Source: Hippasteria phrygiana (lineage: Eukaryota > Echinodermata > Asteroidea > Valvatida > Goniasteridae). From it: a DNA stretch of 64,000 nt. Where the stretch lies: positions 1,302,001 to 1,366,000 of the forward strand of contig JAZGUH010000087.1 of NCBI GenBank assembly GCA_037893225.1, given 5' to 3'. This document shows positions 1 to 14,049 of the stretch, in pieces. The notes beneath the pieces were generated by a model. It had not been told where the DNA came from. It did not search any database and was given only the letters and a program-made list of their open reading frames with translations. Positions within the stretch are counted from its first letter, which is position 1. Each line of letters starts with the position of its first letter. The position numbers and the translations under genes are program-made.

Positions 1-130
1 GAGAAAATTCAAACCTCGCAATGTTTATTTTCTTTCCGGCCAACATCTGTGTACATGTTACCGTCTATTTATTGCTCCATGCCTGTCAAATTCCCTGGGG
101 TATGGACTTGCTTTACTCATTCATAATTGC

Positions 131-362
131 ATGAAATATCAACCAAATGCAGTAATTTTGACATGTATGTATAGCTTAGATCTGGCGCTACATGTTGCAA
201 TCATCGGCGGCTTCCTAGAGTTAAAGCTTGTGGAGAAAATTCAAACCTCGCAATGTTTATTTTCTTTCCGGCCAACATCTGTGTACATGTTACCGTCTAT
301 TTATTGCTTGATGCCTGTCAAATTCCCTGGGGTATGGACTTGCTTTACTCATTCATAATTGC
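131..362. repeat. First complete satellite monomer (coordinate reference)
   Basis: This copy defines monomer positions 1-232. It begins ATGAAATATC and ends with a TAATTGC motif. Landmarks are a BglII site AGATCT (47-52 in the unit), three ACATGT palindromes (31-36, 60-65, 155-160), a CGGCGG motif near 75-80, a CCGG/GGCC cluster near 138-143 and TGTACA at 153-158. There are six CpG dinucleotides per typical unit. The copy carries G19, T40, C72, T86 and G96, so it mixes B/D-type left-half alleles with a C-type right half. It also has a private two-base change at 309-310 (CC to TG) not seen in other copies. Confidence 0.9.
229..284. other. Near-invariant 56-bp core of the monomer (first example)
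   Basis: This is monomer positions 99-154, running from the TGTGGAGAAAATTC motif through the TTCCGGCC cluster to CATCTGTGT. None of the roughly 19 recurrent diagnostic sites falls in it, and across all copies I found only two changes: C to T at 1402 and a CC to TT pair at 3980-3981. Translation in two overlapping frames is otherwise identical in every copy, which would expose nearly any substitution. This could be a protein-binding or nucleosome-phasing segment under constraint, or chance in a recently homogenised array. The function is inference only. Confidence 0.6.
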
Positions 363-3300
363 ATGAAATATCAACCAAATGCAGTAATTTTGACATGTAT
401 GTATAGCTTAGATCTGGCGCTACATGTTGCAATCATCGGCGGCTTCCCAGAGTTAAAACTTGTGGAGAAAATTCAAACCTCGCAATGTTTATTTTCTTTC
501 CGGCCAACATCTGTGTACATGTTACCGTCTATTTATTGCTCCATGCATGTCAAATTCCCAGGGGTATGGACTTGCTTTATTCATTCATAATTGCATGAAA
601 TATCAACCAAATGCAGTATTTTTGACATGTATGGATAGCTTAGATCTGGCGCTACATGTTGCAATCATCGGCGGCTTCCTAGAGTTAAAACTTGTGGAGA
701 AAATTCAAACCTCGCAATGTTTATTTTCTTTCCGGCCAACATCTGTGTACATGTTACCGTCTATTTATTGCTCCATGCCTGTCAAATTCCCTGGGGTATG
801 GACTTGCTTTACTCATTCATAATTGCATGAAATATCAACCAAATGCAGTAATTTTGACATGTATGTATAGCTTAGATCTGGCGCTACATGTTGCAATCAT
901 CGGCGGCTTCCCAGAGTTAAAACTTGTGGAGAAAATTCAAACCTCGCAATGTTTATTTTCTTTCCGGCCAACATCTGTGTGCATATTACCGTCTATTTAT
1001 TGCTCCATGCATGTCAAATTCCCTGGGGTATGGACTTGCTTTACTCATTCATAATTGCATGAAATATCAACCAAATTCAGTAATTTTGACATGTATGGAT
1101 AGCTTAGATCTGGCGCTACATGTTGCAATTATCGGCGGCTTCTTAGAGTTAACACTTGTGGAGAAAATTCAAACCTCGCAATGTTTATTTTCTTTCCGGC
1201 CAACATCTGTGTACATGTTACCGTCTATTTATTGCTTCATGCTTGTCAAATTCCCTGGGGTATGGACTTGCTTTACTCATTCATAATTGCATGAAATATC
1301 AACCAAATGCAGTAATTTTGACATGTATGTATAGCTTAGATCTGGCGCTACATGTTGCAATCATCGGCGGCTTCCCAGAGTTAAAACTTGTGGAGAAAAT
1401 TTAAACCTCGCAATGTTTATTTTCTTTCCGGCCAACATCTGTGTACATGTTACCGTCTATTTATTGCTCCATGCATGTCAAATTCCCAGGGGTATGGACT
1501 TGCTTTATTCATTCATAATTGCATGAAATATCAACCAAATGCAGTATTTTTGACATGTATGGATAGCTTAGATCTGGCGCTACATGTTGCAATCATCGGC
1601 GGCTTCCTAGAGTTAAAGCTTGTGGAGAAAATTCAAACCTCGCAATGTTTATTTTCTTTCCGGCCAACATCTGTGTACATGTTACCGTCTATTTATTGCT
1701 CCATGCCTGTCAAATTCCCTGGGGTATGGACTTGCTTTACTCATTCATAATTGCATGAAATATCAACCAAATGCAGTAATTTTGACATGTATGTATAGCT
1801 TAGATCTGGCGCTACATGTTGCAATCATCGGCGGCTTCCTAGAGTTAAAGCTTGTGGAGAAAATTCAAACCTCGCAATGTTTATTTTCTTTCCGGCCAAC
1901 ATCTGTGTACATGTTACCGTCTATTTATTGCTTCATGCCTGTCAAATTCCCTGGGGTATGGACTTGCTTTACTCATTCATAATTGCATGAAATATCAACC
2001 AAATGCAGTAATTTTGACATGTATGTATAGCTTAGATCTGGCGCTACATGTTGCAATCATCGGCGGCTTCCCAGAGTTAAAACTTGTGGAGAAAATTCAA
2101 ACCTCGCAATGTTTATTTTCTTTCCGGCCAACATCTGTGTACATGTTACCGTCTATTTATTGCTCCATGCATGTCAAATTCCCAGGGGTATGGACTTGCT
2201 TTATTCATTCATAATTGCATGAAATATCAACCAAATGCAGTATTTTTGACATGTATGGATAGCTTAGATCTGGCGCTACATGTTGCAATCATCGGCGGCT
2301 TCCTAGAGTTAAAACTTGTGGAGAAAATTCAAACCTCGCAATGTTTATTTTCTTTCCGGCCAACATCTGTGTACATGTTACCGTCTATTTATTGCTCCAT
2401 GCCTGTCAAATTCCCTGGGGTATGGACTTGCTTTACTCATTCATAATTGCATGAAATATCAACCAAATGCAGTAATTTTGACATGTATGTATAGCTTAGA
2501 TCTGGCGCTACGTGTTGCAATCATCGGCGGCTTCCCAGAGTTAAAACTTGTGGAGAAAATTCAAACCTCGCAATGTTTATTTTCTTTCCGGCCAACATCT
2601 GTGTACATGTTACCGTCTATTTATTGCTCCATGCATGTCAAATTCCCTGGGGTATGGACTTGCTTTACTCATTCATAATTGCATGAAATATCAACCAAAT
2701 TCAGTAATTTTGACATGTATGGATAGCTTAGATCTGGCGCTACATGTTGCAATTATCGGCGGCTTCTTAGAGTTAACACTTGTGGAGAAAATTCAAACCT
2801 CGCAATGTTTATTTTCTTTCCGGCCAACATCTGTGTACATGTTACCGTCTATTTATTGCTTCATGCTTGTCAAATTCCCTGGGGTATGGACTTGCTTTAC
2901 TCATTCATAATTGCATGAAATATCAACCAAATGCAGTAATTTTGACATGTATGTATAGCTTAGATCTGGCGCTACATGTTGCAATCATCGGCGGCTTCCC
3001 AGAGTTAAAACTTGTGGAGAAAATTCAAACCTCGCAATGTTTATTTTCTTTCCGGCCAACATCTGTGTACATGTTACCGTCTATTTATTGCTCCATGCAT
3101 GTCAAATTCCCAGGGGTATGGACTTGCTTTATTCATTCATAATTGCATGAAATATCAACCAAATGCAGTATTTTTGACATGTATGGATAGCTTAGATCTG
3201 GCGCTACATGTTGCAATCATCGGCGGCTTCCTAGAGTTAAAGCTTGTGGAGAAAATTCAAACCTCGCAATGTTTATTTTCTTTCCGGCCAACATCTGTGT

Positions 3301-5930
3301 ACATGTTACCGTCTATTTATTGCTCCATGCCTGTCAAATTCCCTGAGGTATGGACTTGCTTTACTCATTCATAATTGCATGAAATATCAACCAAATGCAG
3401 TATTTTTGACATGTATGGATAGCTTAGATCTGGCGCTACATGTTGCAATCATCGGCGGCTTCCTAGAGTTAAAGCTTGTGGAGAAAATTCAAACCTCGCA
3501 ATGTTTATTTTCTTTCCGGCCAACATCTGTGTACATGTTACCGTCTATTTATTGCTCCATGCCTGTCAAATTCCCTGGGGTATGGACTTGCTTTACTCAT
3601 TCATAATTGCATGAAATATCAACCAAATTCAGTAATTTTGACATGTATGGATAGCTTAGGTCTGGCGCTACATGTTGCAATTATCGGCGGCTTCTTAGAG
3701 TTAACACTTGTGGAGAAAATTCAAACCTCGCAATGTTTATTTTCTTTCCGGCCAACATCTGTGTACATGTTACCGTCTATTTATTGCTTCATGCTTGTCA
3801 AATTCCCTGGGGTATGGACTTGCTTTACTCATTCATAATTGCATGAAATATCAACCAAATGCAGTAATTTTGACATGTATGTATAGCTTAGATCTGGCGC
3901 TACATGTTGCAATTATCGGCGGCTTCTTAGAGTTAACACTTGTGGAGAAAATTCAAACCTCGCAATGTTTATTTTCTTTTTGGCCAACATCTGTGTACAT
4001 GTTACCGTCTATTTATTGCTTCATGCTTGTCAAATTCCCTGGGGTATGGACTTGCTTTACTCATTCATAATTGCATGAAATATCAACCAAATTCAGTAAT
4101 TTTGACATGTATGGATAGCTTAGATCTGGCGCTACATGTTGCAATTATCGGCGGCTTCTTAGAGTTAACACTTGTGGAGAAAATTCAAACCTCGCAATGT
4201 TTATTTTCTTTCCGGCCAACATCTGTGTACATGTTACCGTCTATTTATTGCTCCATGCCTGTCAAATTCCCTGGGGTATGGACTTGCTTTACTCATTCAT
4301 AATTGCATGAAATATCAACCAAATGCAGTAATTTTGACATGTATGTATAGCTTAGATCTGGCGCTACATGTTGCAATCATCGGCGGCTTCCCAGAGTTAA
4401 AACTTGTGGAGAAAATTCAAACCTCGCAATGTTTATTTTCTTTCCGGCCAACATCTGTGTGCATATTACCGTCTATTTATTGCTCCATGCATGTCAAATT
4501 CCCTGGGGTATGGACTTGCTTTACTCATTCATAATTGCATGAAATATCAACCAAATTCAGTAATTTTGACATGTATGGATAGCTTAGATCTGGCGCTACA
4601 TGTTGCAATTATCGGCGGCTTCTTAGAGTTAACACTTGTGGAGAAAATTCAAACCTCGCAATGTTTATTTTCTTTCCGGCCAACATCTGTGTACATGTTA
4701 CCGTCTATTTATTGCTTCATGCTTGTCAAATTCCCTGGGGTATGGACTTGCTTTACTCATTCATAATTGCATGAAATATCAACCAAATGCAGTAATTTTG
4801 ACATGTATGTATAGCTTAGATCTGGCGCTACATGTTGCAATCATCGGCGGCTTCCCAGAGTTAAAACTTGTGGAGAAAATTCAAACCTCGCAATGTTTAT
4901 TTTCTTTCCGGCCAACATCTGTGTACATGTTACCGTCTATTTATTGCTCCATGCATGTCAAATTCCCAGGGGTATGGACTTGCTTTATTCATTCATAATT
5001 GCATGAAATATCAACCAAATGCAGTATTTTTGACATGTATGGATAGCTTAGATCTGGCGCTACATGTTGCAATCATCGGCGGCTTCCTAGAGTTAAAGCT
5101 TGTGGAGAAAATTCAAACCTCGCAATGTTTATTTTCTTTCCGGCCAACATCTGTGTACATGTTACCGTCTATTTATTGCTCCATGCCTGTCAAATTCCCT
5201 GAGGTATGGACTTGCTTTACTCATTCATAATTGCATGAAATATCAACCAAATGCAGTAATTTTGACATGTATGTATAGCTTAGATCTGGCGCTACATGTT
5301 GCAATCATCGGCGGCTTCCCAGAGTTAAAACTTGTGGAGAAAATTCAAACCTCGCAATGTTTATTTTCTTTCCGGCCAACATCTGTGTGCATATTACCGT
5401 CTATTTATTGCTCCATGCATGTCAAATTCCCTGGGGTATGGACTTGCTTTACTCATTCATAATTGCATGAAATATCAACCAAATTCAGTAATTTTGACAT
5501 GTATGGATAGCTTAGATCTGGCGCTACATGTTGCAATTATCGGCGGCTTCTTAGAGTTAACACTTGTGGAGAAAATTCAAACCTCGCAATGTTTATTTTC
5601 TTTCCGGCCAACATCTGTGTACATGTTACCGTCTATTTATTGCTTCATGCATGTCAAATTCCCTGGGGTATGGACTTGCTTTACTCATTCATAATTGCAT
5701 GAAATATCAACCAAATGCAGTAATTTTGACATGTATGTATAGCTTAGATCTGGCGCTACATGTTGCAATCATCGGCGGCTTCCCAGAGTTAAAACTTGTG
5801 GAGAAAATTCAAACCTCGCAATGTTTATTTTCTTTCCGGCCAACATCTGTGTGCATATTACCGTCTATTTATTGCTCCATGCATGTCAAATTCCCTGGGG
5901 TATGGACTTGCTTTACTCATTCATAATTGC

Positions 5931-8714
5931 ATGAAATATCAACCAAATGCAGTATTTTTGACATGTATGGATAGCTTAGATCTGGCGCTACATGTTGCAA
6001 TCATCGGCGGCTTCTTAGAGTTAACACTTGTGGAGAAAATTCAAACCTCGCAATGTTTATTTTCTTTCCGGCCAACATCTGTGTACATGTTACCGTCTAT
6101 TTATTGCTCCATGCCTGTCAAATTCCCTGGGGTATGGACTTGCTTTACTCATTCATAATTGCATGAAATATCAACCAAATGCAGTAATTTTGACATGTAT
6201 GTATAGCTTAGATCTGGCGCTACATGTTGCAATCATCGGCGGCTTCCCAGAGTTAAAACTTGTGGAGAAAATTCAAACCTCGCAATGTTTATTTTCTTTC
6301 CGGCCAACATCTGTGTGCATATTACCGTCTATTTATTGCTCCATGCATGTCAAATTCCCTGGGGTATGGACTTGCTTTACTCATTCATAATTGCATGAAA
6401 TATCAACCAAATTCAGTAATTTTGACATGTATGGATAGCTTAGATCTGGCGCTACATGTTGCAATTATCGGCGTCTTCTTAGAGTTAACACTTGTGGAGA
6501 AAATTCAAACCTCGCAATGTTTATTTTCTTTCCGGCCAACATCTGTGTACATGTTACCGTCTATTTATTGCTCCATGCCTGTCAAATTCCCTGGGGTATG
6601 GACTTGCTTTACTCATTCATAATTGCATGAAATATCAACCAAATGCAGTAATTTTGACATGTATGTATAGCTTAGATCTGGCGCTACATGTTGCAATCAT
6701 CGGCGGCTTCCCAGAGTTAAAACTTGTGGAGAAAATTCAAACCTCGCAATGTTTATTTTCTTTCCGGCCAACATCTGTGTACATGTTACCGTCTATTTAT
6801 TGCTCCATGCCTGTCAAATTCCCTGGGGTATGGACTTGCTTTACTCATTCATAATTGCATGAAATATCAACCAAATTCAGTAATTTTGACATGTATGGAT
6901 AGCTTAGATCTGGCGCTACATGTTGCAATTATCGGCGGCTTCTTAGAGTTAACACTTGTGGAGAAAATTCAAACCTCGCAATGTTTATTTTCTTTCCGGC
7001 CAACATCTGTGTACATGTTACCGTCTATTTATTGCTCCATGCCTGTCAAATTCCCTGGGGTATGGACTTGCTTTACTCATTCATAATTGCATGAAATATC
7101 AACCAAATGCAGTAATTTTGACATGTATGTATAGCTTAGATCTGGCGCTACATGTTGCAATCATCGGCGGCTTCCCAGAGTTAAAACTTGTGGAGAAAAT
7201 TCAAACCTCGCAATGTTTATTTTCTTTCCGGCCAACATCTGTGTGCATATTACCGTCTATTTATTGCTCCATGCATGTCAAATTCCCTGGGGTATGGACT
7301 TGCTTTACTCATTCATAATTGCATGAAATATCAACCAAATTCAGTAATTTTGACATGTATGGATAGCTTAGATCTGGCGCTACATGTTGCAATTATCGGC
7401 GTCTTCTTAGAGTTAACACTTGTGGAGAAAATTCAAACCTCGCAATGTTTATTTTCTTTCCGGCCAACATCTGTGTACATGTTACCGTCTATTTATTGCT
7501 TCATGCCTGTCAAATTCCCTGGGGTATGGACTTGCTTTACTCATTCATAATTGCATGAAATATCAACCAAATGCAGTAATTTTGACATGTATGTATAGCT
7601 TAGATCTGGCGCTACATGTTGCAATCATCGGCGGCTTCCCAGAGTTAAAACTTGTGGAGAAAATTCAAACCTCGCAATGTTTATTTTCTTTCCGGCCAAC
7701 ATCTGTGTACATGTTACCGTCTATTTATTGCTCCATGCATGTCAAATTCCCAGGGGTATGGACTTGCTTTATTCATTCATAATTGCATGAAATATCAACC
7801 AAATGCAGTATTTTTGACATGTATGGATAGCTTAGATCTGGCGCTACATGTTGCAATCATCGGCGGCTTCCCAGAGTTAAAACTTGTGGAGAAAATTCAA
7901 ACCTCGCAATGTTTATTTTCTTTCCGGCCAACATCTGTGTACATGTTACCGTCTATTTATTGCTCCATGCCTGTCAAATTCCCTGGGGTATGGACTTGCT
8001 TTACTCATTCATAATTGCATGAAATATCAACCAAATGCAGTAATTTTGACATGTATGTATAGCTTAGATCTGGCGCTACATGTTGCAATCATCGGCGGCT
8101 TCCCAGAGTTAAAACTTGTGGAGAAAATTCAAACCTCGCAATGTTTATTTTCTTTCCGGCCAACATCTGTGTGCATATTACCGTCTATTTATTGCTCCAT
8201 GCATGTCAAATTCCCTGGGGTATGGACTTGCTTTACTCATTCATAATTGCATGAAATATCAACCAAATTCAGTAATTTTGACGTGTATGGATAGCTTAGA
8301 TCTGGCGCTACATGTTGCAATTATCGGCGGCTTCTTAGAGTTAACACTTGTGGAGAAAATTCAAACCTCGCAATGTTTATTTTCTTTCCGGCCAACATCT
8401 GTGTACATGTTACCGTCTATTTATTGCTTCATGCTTGTCAAATTCCCTGGGGTATGGACTTGCTTTACTCATTCATAATTGCATGAAATATCAACCAAAT
8501 GCAGTAATTTTGACATGTATGTATAGCTTAGATCTGGCGCTACATGTTGCAATCATCGGCGGCTTCCCAGAGTTAAAACTTGTGGAGAAAATTCAAACCT
8601 CGCAATGTTTATTTTCTTTCCGGCCAACATCTGTGTACATGTTACCGTCTATTTATTGCTCCATGCATGTCAAATTCCCAGGGGTATGGACTTGCTTTAT
8701 TCATTCATAATTGC
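5931..8714. repeat. 12-monomer higher-order repeat, 2784 bp, unit 1
   Basis: Twelve monomers in the order C/F chimera, D, VSP, Bp, F, D, VFP, B, Cp, D, A, B. The same order restarts exactly 2784 bp later at 8715. The leading chimera carries C-type alleles through C72 (6002) and F-type alleles from T85 (6015), so its join lies in about 13 bp. The T80 allele (CGGCGTC in place of CGGCGGC) marks the V monomers and first appears here. The last three monomers (D, A, B) are not repeated after unit 2, where an E monomer takes their place. Confidence 0.88.
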
Positions 8715-10802
8715 ATGAAATATCAACCAAATGCAGTATTTTTGACATGTATGGATAGCTTAGATCTGGCGCTACATGTTGCAATCATCGGCGGCTTCTT
8801 AGAGTTAACACTTGTGGAGAAAATTCAAACCTCGCAATGTTTATTTTCTTTCCGGCCAACATCTGTGTACATGTTACCGTCTATTTATTGCTCCATGCCT
8901 GTCAAATTCCCTGGGGTATGGACTTGCTTTACTCATTCATAATTGCATGAAATATCAACCAAATGCAGTAATTTTGACATGTATGTATAGCTTAGATCTG
9001 GCGCTACATGTTGCAATCATCGGCGGCTTCCCAGAGTTAAAACTTGTGGAGAAAATTCAAACCTCGCAATGTTTATTTTCTTTCCGGCCAACATCTGTGT
9101 GCATATTACCGTCTATTTATTGCTCCATGCATGTCAAATTCCCTGGGGTATGGACTTGCTTTACTCATTCATAATTGCATGAAATATCAACCAAATTCAG
9201 TAATTTTGACATGTATGGATAGCTTAGATCTGGCGCTACATGTTGCAATTATCGGCGTCTTCTTAGAGTTAACACTTGTGGAGAAAATTCAAACCTCGCA
9301 ATGTTTATTTTCTTTCCGGCCAACATCTGTGTACATGTTACCGTCTATTTATTGCTCCATGCCTGTCAAATTCCCTGGGGTATGGACTTGCTTTACTCAT
9401 TCATAATTGCATGAAATATCAACCAAATGCAGTAATTTTGACATGTATGTATAGCTTAGATCTGGCGCTACATGTTGCAATCATCGGCGGCTTCCCAGAG
9501 TTAAAACTTGTGGAGAAAATTCAAACCTCGCAATGTTTATTTTCTTTCCGGCCAACATCTGTGTACATGTTACCGTCTATTTATTGCTCCATGCCTGTCA
9601 AATTCCCTGGGGTATGGACTTGCTTTACTCATTCATAATTGCATGAAATATCAACCAAATTCAGTAATTTTGACATGTATGGATAGCTTAGATCTGGCGC
9701 TACATGTTGCAATTATCGGCGGCTTCTTAGAGTTAACACTTGTGGAGAAAATTCAAACCTCGCAATGTTTATTTTCTTTCCGGCCAACATCTGTGTACAT
9801 GTTACCGTCTATTTATTGCTCCATGCCTGTCAAATTCCCTGGGGTATGGACTTGCTTTACTCATTCATAATTGCATGAAATATCAACCAAATGCAGTAAT
9901 TTTGACATGTATGTATAGCTTAGATCTGGCGCTACATGTTGCAATCATCGGCGGCTTCCCAGAGTTAAAACTTGTGGAGAAAATTCAAACCTCGCAATGT
10001 TTATTTTCTTTCCGGCCAACATCTGTGTGCATATTACCGTCTATTTATTGCTCCATGCATGTCAAATTCCCTGGGGTATGGACTTGCTTTACTCATTCAT
10101 AATTGCATGAAATATCAACCAAATTCAGTAATTTTGACATGTATGGATAGCTTAGATCTGGCGCTACATGTTGCAATTATCGGCGTCTTCTTAGAGTTAA
10201 CACTTGTGGAGAAAATTCAAACCTCGCAATGTTTATTTTCTTTCCGGCCAACATCTGTGTACATGTTACCGTCTATTTATTGCTTCATGCCTGTCAAATT
10301 CCCTGGGGTATGGACTTGCTTTACTCATTCATAATTGCATGAAATATCAACCAAATGCAGTAATTTTGACATGTATGTATAGCTTAGATCTGGCGCTACA
10401 TGTTGCAATCATCGGCGGCTTCCCAGAGTTAAAACTTGTGGAGAAAATTCAAACCTCGCAATGTTTATTTTCTTTCCGGCCAACATCTGTGTACATGTTA
10501 CCGTCTATTTATTGCTCCATGCATGTCAAATTCCCAGGGGTATGGACTTGCTTTATTCATTCATAATTGCATGAAATATCAACCAAATGCAGTATTTTTG
10601 ACATGTATGGATAGCTTAGATCTGGCGCTACATGTTGCAATCATCGGCGGCTTCCCAGAGTTAAAACTTGTGGAGAAAATTCAAACCTCGCAATGTTTAT
10701 TTTCTTTCCGGCCAACATCTGTGTACATGTTACCGTCTATTTATTGCTCCATGCCTGTCAAATTCCCTGGGGTATGGACTTGCTTTACTCATTCATAATT
10801 GC
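8715..10802. repeat. 12-monomer higher-order repeat, unit 2 (first nine monomers)
   Basis: Nine monomers in the order C/F chimera, D, VSP, Bp, F, D, VFP, B, Cp, matching unit 1 position by position at a 2784-bp offset. The next monomer (10803) is type E, which carries C41 and G50, so the copy departs from unit 1 between Cp and the following unit. E opens the 16-monomer order that dominates 28-38 kb, so this is where two higher-order families join. Confidence 0.85.
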
Positions 10803-12426
10803 ATGAAATATCAACCAAATTCAGTAATTTTGACATGTATGGCTAGCTTAGGTCTGGCGCTACATGTTGCAATTATCGGCGGCTTCTTAGAGTTAACACT
10901 TGTGGAGAAAATTCAAACCTCGCAATGTTTATTTTCTTTCCGGCCAACATCTGTGTACATGTTACCGTCTATTTATTGCTCCATGCCTGTCAAATTCCCT
11001 GGGGTATGGACTTGCTTTACTCATTCATAATTGCATGAAATATCAACCAAATGCAGTAATTTTGACATGTATGTATAGCTTAGATCTGGCGCTACATGTT
11101 GCAATCATCGGCGGCTTCCCAGAGTTAAAACTTGTGGAGAAAATTCAAACCTCGCAATGTTTATTTTCTTTCCGGCCAACATCTGTGTACATATTACCGT
11201 CTATTTATTGCTCCATGCATGTCAAATTCCCTGGGGTATGGACTTGCTTTATTCATTCATAATTGCATGAAATATCAACCAAATGCAGTATTTTTGACAT
11301 GTATGGATAGCTTAGATCTGGCACTACATGTTGCAATCATCGGCGGCTTCCTAGAGTTAAAACTTGTGGAGAAAATTCAAACCTCGCAATGTTTATTTTC
11401 TTTCCGGCCAACATCTGTGTACATGTTACCGTCTATTTATTGCTCCATGCATGTCAAATTCCCTGGGGTATGGACTTGCTTTACTCATTCATAATTGCAT
11501 GAAATATCAACCAAATGCAGTATTTTTGACATGTATGGATAGCTTAGATCTGGCGCTACATGTTGCAATCATCGGCGGCTTCCTAGAGTTAAAGCTTGTG
11601 GAGAAAATTCAAACCTCGCAATGTTTATTTTCTTTCCGGCCAACATCTGTGTACATGTTACCGTCTATTTATTGCTCCATGCATGTCAAATTCCCTGAGG
11701 TATGGACTTGCTTTACTCATTCATAATTGCATGAAATATCAACCAAATGCAGTAATTTTGACATGTATGTATAGCTTAGATCTGGCGCTACATGTTGCAA
11801 TCATCGGCGGCTTCCCAGAGTTAAAACTTGTGGAGAAAATTCAAACCTCGCAATGTTTATTTTCTTTCCGGCCAACATCTGTGTGCATATTACCGTCTAT
11901 TTATTGCTCCATGCATGTCAAATTCCCTGGGGTATGGACTTGCTTTACTCATTCATAATTGCATGAAATATCAACCAAATTCAGTAATTTTGACATGTAT
12001 GGATAGCTTAGATCTGGCGCTACATGTTGCAATTATCGGCGGCTTCTTAGAGTTAACACTTGTGGAGAAAATTCAAACCTCGCAATGTTTATTTTCTTTC
12101 CGGCCAACATCTGTGTACATGTTACCGTCTATTTATTGCTTCATGCATGTCAAATTCCCTGGGGTATGGACTTGCTTTACTCATTCATAATTGCATGAAA
12201 TATCAACCAAATGCAGTAATTTTGACATGTATGTATAGCTTAGATCTGGCGCTACATGTTGCAATCATCGGCGGCTTCCCAGAGTTAAAACTTGTGGAGA
12301 AAATTCAAACCTCGCAATGTTTATTTTCTTTCCGGCCAACATCTGTGTGCATATTACCGTCTATTTATTGCTCCATGCATGTCAAATTCCCTGGGGTATG
12401 GACTTGCTTTACTCATTCATAATTGC

Positions 12427-12657
12427 ATGAAATATCAACCAAATTCAGTATTTTGACATGTATGGATAGCTTAGATCTGGCGCTACATGTTGCAATTATC
12501 GGCGGCTTCTTAGAGTTAACACTTGTGGAGAAAATTCAAACCTCGCAATGTTTATTTTCTTTCCGGCCAACATCTGTGTACATGTTACCGTCTATTTATT
12601 GCTTCATGCTTGTCAAATTCCCTGGGGTATGGACTTGCTTTACTCATTCATAATTGC
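12427..12657. repeat. 231-bp A monomer with single-base deletion, copy 1
   Basis: The usual TTCAGTAATTTTG reads TTCAGTATTTTG, one base short at about 12450. It is otherwise an A monomer (T179, T185). Only four monomers of about 276 depart from 232 bp, and all four share this exact change and the same neighbours (D before, Bp after), so they descend from one event. Confidence 0.93.
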
Positions 12658-13817
12658 ATGAAATATCAACCAAATGCAGTAATTTTGACATGTATGTATA
12701 GCTTAGATCTGGCGCTACATGTTGCAATCATCGGCGGCTTCCCAGAGTTAAAACTTGTGGAGAAAATTCAAACCTCGCAATGTTTATTTTCTTTCCGGCC
12801 AACATCTGTGTACATGTTACCGTCTATTTATTGCTCCATGCCTGTCAAATTCCCTGGGGTATGGACTTGCTTTACTCATTCATAATTGCATGAAATATCA
12901 ACCAAATTCAGTAATTTTGACATGTATGGATAGCTTAGATCTGGCGCTACATGTTGCAATTATCGGCGGCTTCTTAGAGTTAACACTTGTGGAGAAAATT
13001 CAAACCTCGCAATGTTTATTTTCTTTCCGGCCAACATCTGTGTACATGTTACCGTCTATTTATTGCTCCATGCCTGTCAAATTCCCTGGGGTATGGACTT
13101 GCTTTACTCATTCATAATTGCATGAAATATCAACCAAATGCAGTAATTTTGACATGTATGTATAGCTTAGATCTGGCGCTACATGTTGCAATCATCGGCG
13201 GCTTCCCAGAGTTAAAACTTGTGGAGAAAATTCAAACCTCGCAATGTTTATTTTCTTTCCGGCCAACATCTGTGTGCATATTACCGTCTATTTATTGCTC
13301 CATGCATGTCAAATTCCCTGGGGTATGGACTTGCTTTACTCATTCATAATTGCATGAAATATCAACCAAATTCAGTAATTTTGACATGTATAGATAGCTT
13401 AGATCTGGCGCTACATGTTGCAATTATCGGCGGCTTCTTAGAGTTAACACTTGTGGAGAAAATTCAAACCTCGCAATGTTTATTTTCTTTCCGGCCAACA
13501 TCTGTGTACATGTTACCGTCTATTTATTGCTCCATGCCTGTCAAATTCCCTGGGGTATGGACTTGCTTTACTCATTCATAATTGCATGAAATATCAACCA
13601 AATGCAGTAATTTTGACATGTATGTATAGCTTAGATCTGGCGCTACATGTTGCAATCATCGGCGGCTTCCCAGAGTTAAAACTTGTGGAGAAAATTCAAA
13701 CCTCGCAATGTTTATTTTCTTTCCGGCCAACATCTGTGTGCATATTACCGTCTATTTATTGCTCCATGCATGTCAAATTCCCTGGGGTATGGACTTGCTT
13801 TACTCATTCATAATTGC

Positions 13818-14049
13818 ATGAAATATCAACCAAATGCAGTAATTTTGACATGTATGTATAGCTTAGATCTGGCGCTACATGTTGCAATCATCGGCGGCTT
13901 CCCAGAGTTAAAACTTGTGGAGAAAATTCAAACCTCGCAATGTTTATTTTCTTTCCGGCCAACATCTGTGTGCATGTTACCGTCTATTTATTGCTCCATG
14001 CATGTCAAATTCCCTGGGGTATGGACTTGCTTTACTCATTCATAATTGC
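13818..14049. repeat. Bridging D-like monomer between two segmental copies
   Basis: One monomer separates the two large copies. It is D type on the left (G19, T40, C85, C86) and has G155, but it carries G159 (GTGTGCATG) where D normally has A159. I saw this G155/G159 combination in no other complete monomer. It may be a D/B chimera formed between positions 155 and 159 at the duplication joint, or a simple back-mutation. Confidence 0.7.

Larger units (their letters stand above)
1..5930. repeat. Irregular A/B/C/D monomer mosaic
   Basis: About 25 monomers without a fixed higher-order period. The order from 131 is roughly mixed, B, C, D, A, B, C, mixed, B, C, B/D-like, A, B, C, C, A, mixed, F, D, A, B, CE, D, Ah, D. 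Short runs such as A-B-C and B-C-D recur. Private changes are denser than in the middle of the window: 309-310, 1402, 2512 and 3980-3981. The unit at 3611-3842 has G50 without C41, a state intermediate between F and E. This part looks like an older or less homogenised edge of the local higher-order domain, but that reading is inference. Confidence 0.8.
8251..13817. repeat. Segmental duplication copy 1, 24 monomers
   Basis: Order: A, B, C/F, D, VSP, Bp, F, D, VFP, B, Cp, E, Y, Ch, ChE, D, Ah, D, A-del, Bp, F, D, J, D. The block recurs at 14050-19384. Shared private marks prove common origin: GACGTG at 8283 and 14082, GCACTAC at 11323 and 16890, and a single-base deletion at about 12450 and 18017. 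The offset is 5799 bp at the left and 5567 bp further right, because copy 2 lacks the F monomer and the two copies contain the same deletion at different points of the count. Confidence 0.9.

Noticed and set aside
351..372. Short inverted repeat TTCAT...ATGAA around each monomer boundary motif
   Set aside because: The arms are only five bases with a six-base loop and do not extend further; such a match is expected by chance in A+T-rich DNA.
1402..1402. Premature stop from C to T, read as a broken gene
   Set aside because: No gene is credible here, so the change is simply a private substitution in one monomer.
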